From contig NZ_JAEUWU010000001.1 in the NCBI RefSeq assembly GCF_019754945.1, positions 620,001 to 684,000 of the forward strand: 64,000 bases of DNA, read 5' to 3'. The first letter of the stretch is position 1; every line of letters starts with the position of its first letter. Under the pieces are notes generated by a model. The model ran no database searches, was not told the DNA's origin, and saw only the letters and a list, made by a program, of their open reading frames with translations. Source of the stretch: Corynebacterium pseudokroppenstedtii (GTDB taxonomy: Bacteria > Actinomycetota > Actinomycetes > Mycobacteriales > Mycobacteriaceae). A program made the position numbers and the translations under genes. Positions 61,668 through 64,000 of this stretch are shown here, in pieces.

Positions 61668-62271
61668 AATCTGCGATGGCCTCATCAATCGCTTCCACAT
61701 CAGGTAATAGAGGTGCCAAGTCTGGCAGTTCAGAGACATCCGACAGGCCCATCGTCTCTAAGAACAACTCAGTTGTGGCATATAAGTGGGCCCCCGAGGT
61801 CTGTTCCTCCCCTACTTCCTTCACCAAGCCACGCAGCGCTAAGGTTCGCATGACCCCGTCGCAATTCACGCCGCGGACAGCTGCGACTTGGGAGCGAGTG
61901 ACTGGCTGACGATAGGCCACCACCGCGAGGGTTTCCAGTGCTGCTCGCGACAACTTTGTTTGTGCTCCGTCCAGCAAAAATGCCTCGACGGCGGGCGCGT
62001 GCTCAGCCCGGGTGTAGAGCCTCCACCCATCGCCGACGTGGCGCAGTTCAATGCCGCTGCCCCGTTGATCGAGTTCGTCCCTCCACTCGTCGATGACCGC
62101 GCGCGTGTCTTCCTCCGACGCACCCACCGCGCGGGAAATGTCAGAGATAGGGGCAGGATCGTCCAACACCAACATCACCGACTCCACTGCCGCACGAAGC
62201 GCAGAGATCTTCGGTAAAATATTCGGGTTCGTGGTGTTATCTGTCACTTCGCCGATCCTCGTGTCTGCCAA
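61663..62271 (-). CDS. scpB: Segregation and condensation protein ScpB
   Basis: A 202-residue condensin accessory protein made of two winged-helix domains. ALRAAVESVMLVLDDPAPIS opens the first and LSRAALETLAVVAYRQPVTRSQVAAVRG is the conserved core of the second. It dimerises and binds the ScpA kleisin in the SMC complex. Its TGA stop lies within the bioA operator. A gap of 42 bases separates it from scpA. Confidence 0.95.
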   Translation of the reverse strand: MADTRIGEVTDNTTNPNILPKISALRAAVESVMLVLDDPAPISDISRAVGASEEDTRAVIDEWRDELDQRGSGIELRHVGDGWRLYTRAEHAPAVEAFLLDGAQTKLSRAALETLAVVAYRQPVTRSQVAAVRGVNCDGVMRTLALRGLVKEVGEEQTSGAHLYATTELFLETMGLSDVSELPDLAPLLPDVEAIDEAIADY

Positions 62272-62313
62272 TCCTCGTGTGTGAGGTACTGACCCCTAGT
62301 CTCGGACCGAAAA

Positions 62314-63150
62314 CTACTCCCAGTTCGCGGCCGCGACGACTGCTGGATCAACCTCAAGACCCGTCCACGCCACTAACATTTCTCCCAAAGGCTCTTCTTG
62401 GTCGATGTCAGTGGCATGAGCTTTAAACAACTCTAACAATGCTAAGAACCTACCAACGACTTGCATCGATACCGTGCAGTCAGAGGTCAATTGCTCAAAT
62501 GAGCACCACGAATACGCACCGACGGAATGCAGCATGGAAAGGATGCGCCCGGCTTGCTCCGGGACAGACACGGCCACAGAGTGGGCATGGGATGTATTAA
62601 CTGTCTCAGGTGGTCGGGGGCGGAACACCGCTGCCGCCATTTCTGCAAACGATTGCGGGGTGTGATCAATCCGTACCGGCGGCAACAGAGACGCGAATTT
62701 TTCTTCCATCCCAACCGCCCGCGGATAACGTCGGGCTGCATGAGCGTGCCGCACGCGCAACTCGTCGGCGATCTCCTTATAAGCACGATATTGAAGCAAT
62801 CGAGCAAACAGCAGATCTTGGGTTTCTAAGAGCGCCAGATCTTCTTCGCTATCGACTTCACCCCGGGGCAACAAGCGCGCCGTCTTCAAATCCAATAAGG
62901 TCGCCGCAATAACGAGGAACTCCGTGATCTCATCGAGGTCCTCAGTTTTACTCAGGCTCCGCGTATAGCTGACAAATTCGTCCGTGACCTGGGCAAGAGC
63001 AACCTCGGTCACATCCATTTTGTGACTGTGAATGAGTTGAAGGAGGAGATCAAACGGGCCCGTAAAATTCGCGAGGGCCACACGGAAACCTGTGATTTCC
63101 TCTTGGACGCCCTGACCGTTAGTGGGCATCGCAGCATCCGCGTCGGTCAC
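62314..63150 (-). CDS. scpA: Segregation and condensation protein ScpA (kleisin)
   Basis: A 278-residue kleisin that bridges the SMC head domains. FRVALANFTGPFDLLLQLIHSHKMDVTEVAL at the N terminus and LVIAATLLDLKTARLLP are the family signatures; the C-terminal winged helix follows (about 215-278). It overlaps the parA stop by four bases. The order parA-scpA-scpB matches mycobacterial Rv1708-Rv1710. Confidence 0.95.
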   Translation of the reverse strand: MTDADAAMPTNGQGVQEEITGFRVALANFTGPFDLLLQLIHSHKMDVTEVALAQVTDEFVSYTRSLSKTEDLDEITEFLVIAATLLDLKTARLLPRGEVDSEEDLALLETQDLLFARLLQYRAYKEIADELRVRHAHAARRYPRAVGMEEKFASLLPPVRIDHTPQSFAEMAAAVFRPRPPETVNTSHAHSVAVSVPEQAGRILSMLHSVGAYSWCSFEQLTSDCTVSMQVVGRFLALLELFKAHATDIDQEEPLGEMLVAWTGLEVDPAVVAAANWE

Positions 63151-64000
63151 TTACTCAGACGCTCCACCATTTCACTGGCAACGCCCCGATATTGTTCCGC
63201 AGCTTCCGACGTCGGCGCCCAGGTCGTAATAGGTTCTCCCGCTACTGACGTCTCGGGGAATCTGACGGTCCGTGTAATAACGGAATCGAAAACTTGGTCT
63301 CCAAAGACTTCAATCACGCGCTCCATCACTTCCCGCGCGTGAAGAGTTCGTCGATCAAACATCGTAACCAGTATTCCGATAATTTCCAGGTTAAAGTTCA
63401 GTCGATCGCGAACCTTATCAACGGTATCGGTCAAGAGAGCAAGGCCACGCAAGGAAAAATACTCACATTCCATCGGGATAATGACTCCCTGCGAGCAGGC
63501 CAAGGCATTAACCGTGAGCAAACCAAGTGACGGCTGGCAATCAATAATGATGTAATCGTATTCGCCCATCACCGGCCGAAGAGCGCGGCCCAGGCATTGC
63601 TCGCGGCCCACTTCATTGACTAACTGGATTTCCGCGGCGGATAAGTCAATATTGGCAGGAACTAAATCCAAGCCCGAGACAGCAGTCCGATGGATGGTCT
63701 CAAGAATCGACGTCGACGGATCCACCAACAAGTTAAATACCGTGAGATCTAATTCATCATGTGGAATACCCAGGCCAGCTGACAGTGCCCCCTGAGGGTC
63801 GAGATCAACGAGGAGGACCCGTCGCCCATATTCTGCTAAAGCAGCTCCCAAGTTAATGGTCGACGTCGTCTTGCCGACGCCACCCTTCTGATTACACATC
63901 GAGACGATCGTTGCTGGACCATGGCGATCAAGCTGAGGTGGCTCCGGAATCTGTCGGCGTGGGCGACCAGTCAGGCCCAGCTCGGGCGTCGGGTCGTCGA
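63147..64000 (-). CDS. ParA-family ATPase, N terminus beyond the window
   Basis: At least 283 residues; the frame is open to the right edge (last full codon 63998-63996), so the start is outside. NQKGGVGKTTSTINLGAAL is the deviant Walker A with its signature Lys, LVDLDPQGALSAGLG is the A' motif, and YIIIDCQPSLGLLTVNAL is Walker B. The region before it (GLTGRPRRQIPEPPQLDRHG) matches the mycobacterial Rv1708-type ParA. ATG 63899 is therefore internal. This is the chromosomal Soj-like paralogue linked to scpAB rather than the parA beside parB at the origin. Confidence 0.93.
   Translation of the reverse strand, partial: DDPTPELGLTGRPRRQIPEPPQLDRHGPATIVSMCNQKGGVGKTTSTINLGAALAEYGRRVLLVDLDPQGALSAGLGIPHDELDLTVFNLLVDPSTSILETIHRTAVSGLDLVPANIDLSAAEIQLVNEVGREQCLGRALRPVMGEYDYIIIDCQPSLGLLTVNALACSQGVIIPMECEYFSLRGLALLTDTVDKVRDRLNFNLEIIGILVTMFDRRTLHAREVMERVIEVFGDQVFDSVITRTVRFPETSVAGEPITTWAPTSEAAEQYRGVASEMVERLSK

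Overview
The window is chromosomal DNA from a moderately GC-rich actinomycete, almost certainly a Corynebacterium. The evidence is a 143-residue OdhI with the Thr14-Thr15 phosphosite, a Pup-ligation operon whose ARC/Mpa ATPase lacks a proteasome-docking tail, the FtsR-OdhI-SecA2 neighbourhood, RbpA, separate Lnt and Ppm genes, and several starts that look leaderless. It might belong near C. kroppenstedtii, but this rests on general gene content and base composition and is only a guess. I saw no insertion sequence, prophage, CRISPR array, rRNA or replication origin. There is one tRNA gene.

Layout. 1-7496: end of the ARC ATPase, dop, pup, pafA, a fused pafBC, tatA and tatC (protein tagging and twin-arginine export). 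7616-11755: helicase HelY and an M24 peptidase. 11769-22162: a cobalamin island with cobL-cobM-cobK rightward, cobG-cobH-cobI-cobJ leftward and translationally coupled, and cobN rightward behind a cobalamin riboswitch. 22219-25521: lnt, ppm, a strong two-way terminator and rbpA. 25725-27756: a small zinc-ribbon protein, a YceI-like protein, a tiny membrane protein and a T4 endonuclease V-like protein. 27851-38xxx: transport and envelope genes, namely an ABC exporter, a CDF-like transporter, SulP, TrkA/TrkH potassium uptake, an MHS-type symporter, a phosphoribosyltransferase, DedA and a degenerate cyclopropane-synthase-like protein ending at 39024.

39224-47893: ndh, a thioesterase, gnd, two CNNM/CorC membrane proteins, a putative DNA-glycosylase-like protein and a secreted von Willebrand A protein. 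47935-54199 (leftward): a MerR regulator, a BFN-domain protein, FtsR, OdhI, a CDP-alcohol phosphatidyltransferase and SecA2. This is the same order as the mycobacterial Rv1821-Rv1830 block. 54386-56008: RraA-like protein, tRNA-Pro(GGG) and a methyltransferase. 56015-64000 (leftward): parA-scpA-scpB, then bioA-bioD behind a perfect BioQ-like palindrome, then rluB and a fused cmk-der gene. Here the usual actinobacterial parA-scpAB-rluB-cmk-der chain is interrupted by biotin genes.

The most notable points are: (1) a pupylation operon whose unfoldase has lost the proteasome-docking tail; (2) kilobase-scale patches of strong A+C versus G+T strand asymmetry that begin and end inside genes; (3) a BioQ-like operator built into the scpB stop codon; (4) a riboswitch with a hairpin reaching the cobN ribosome-binding site; (5) a methyltransferase-fold protein with its SAM motif erased; and (6) a run of leaderless promoters. 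I found no clear candidate for a wholly new defence or mobile system.
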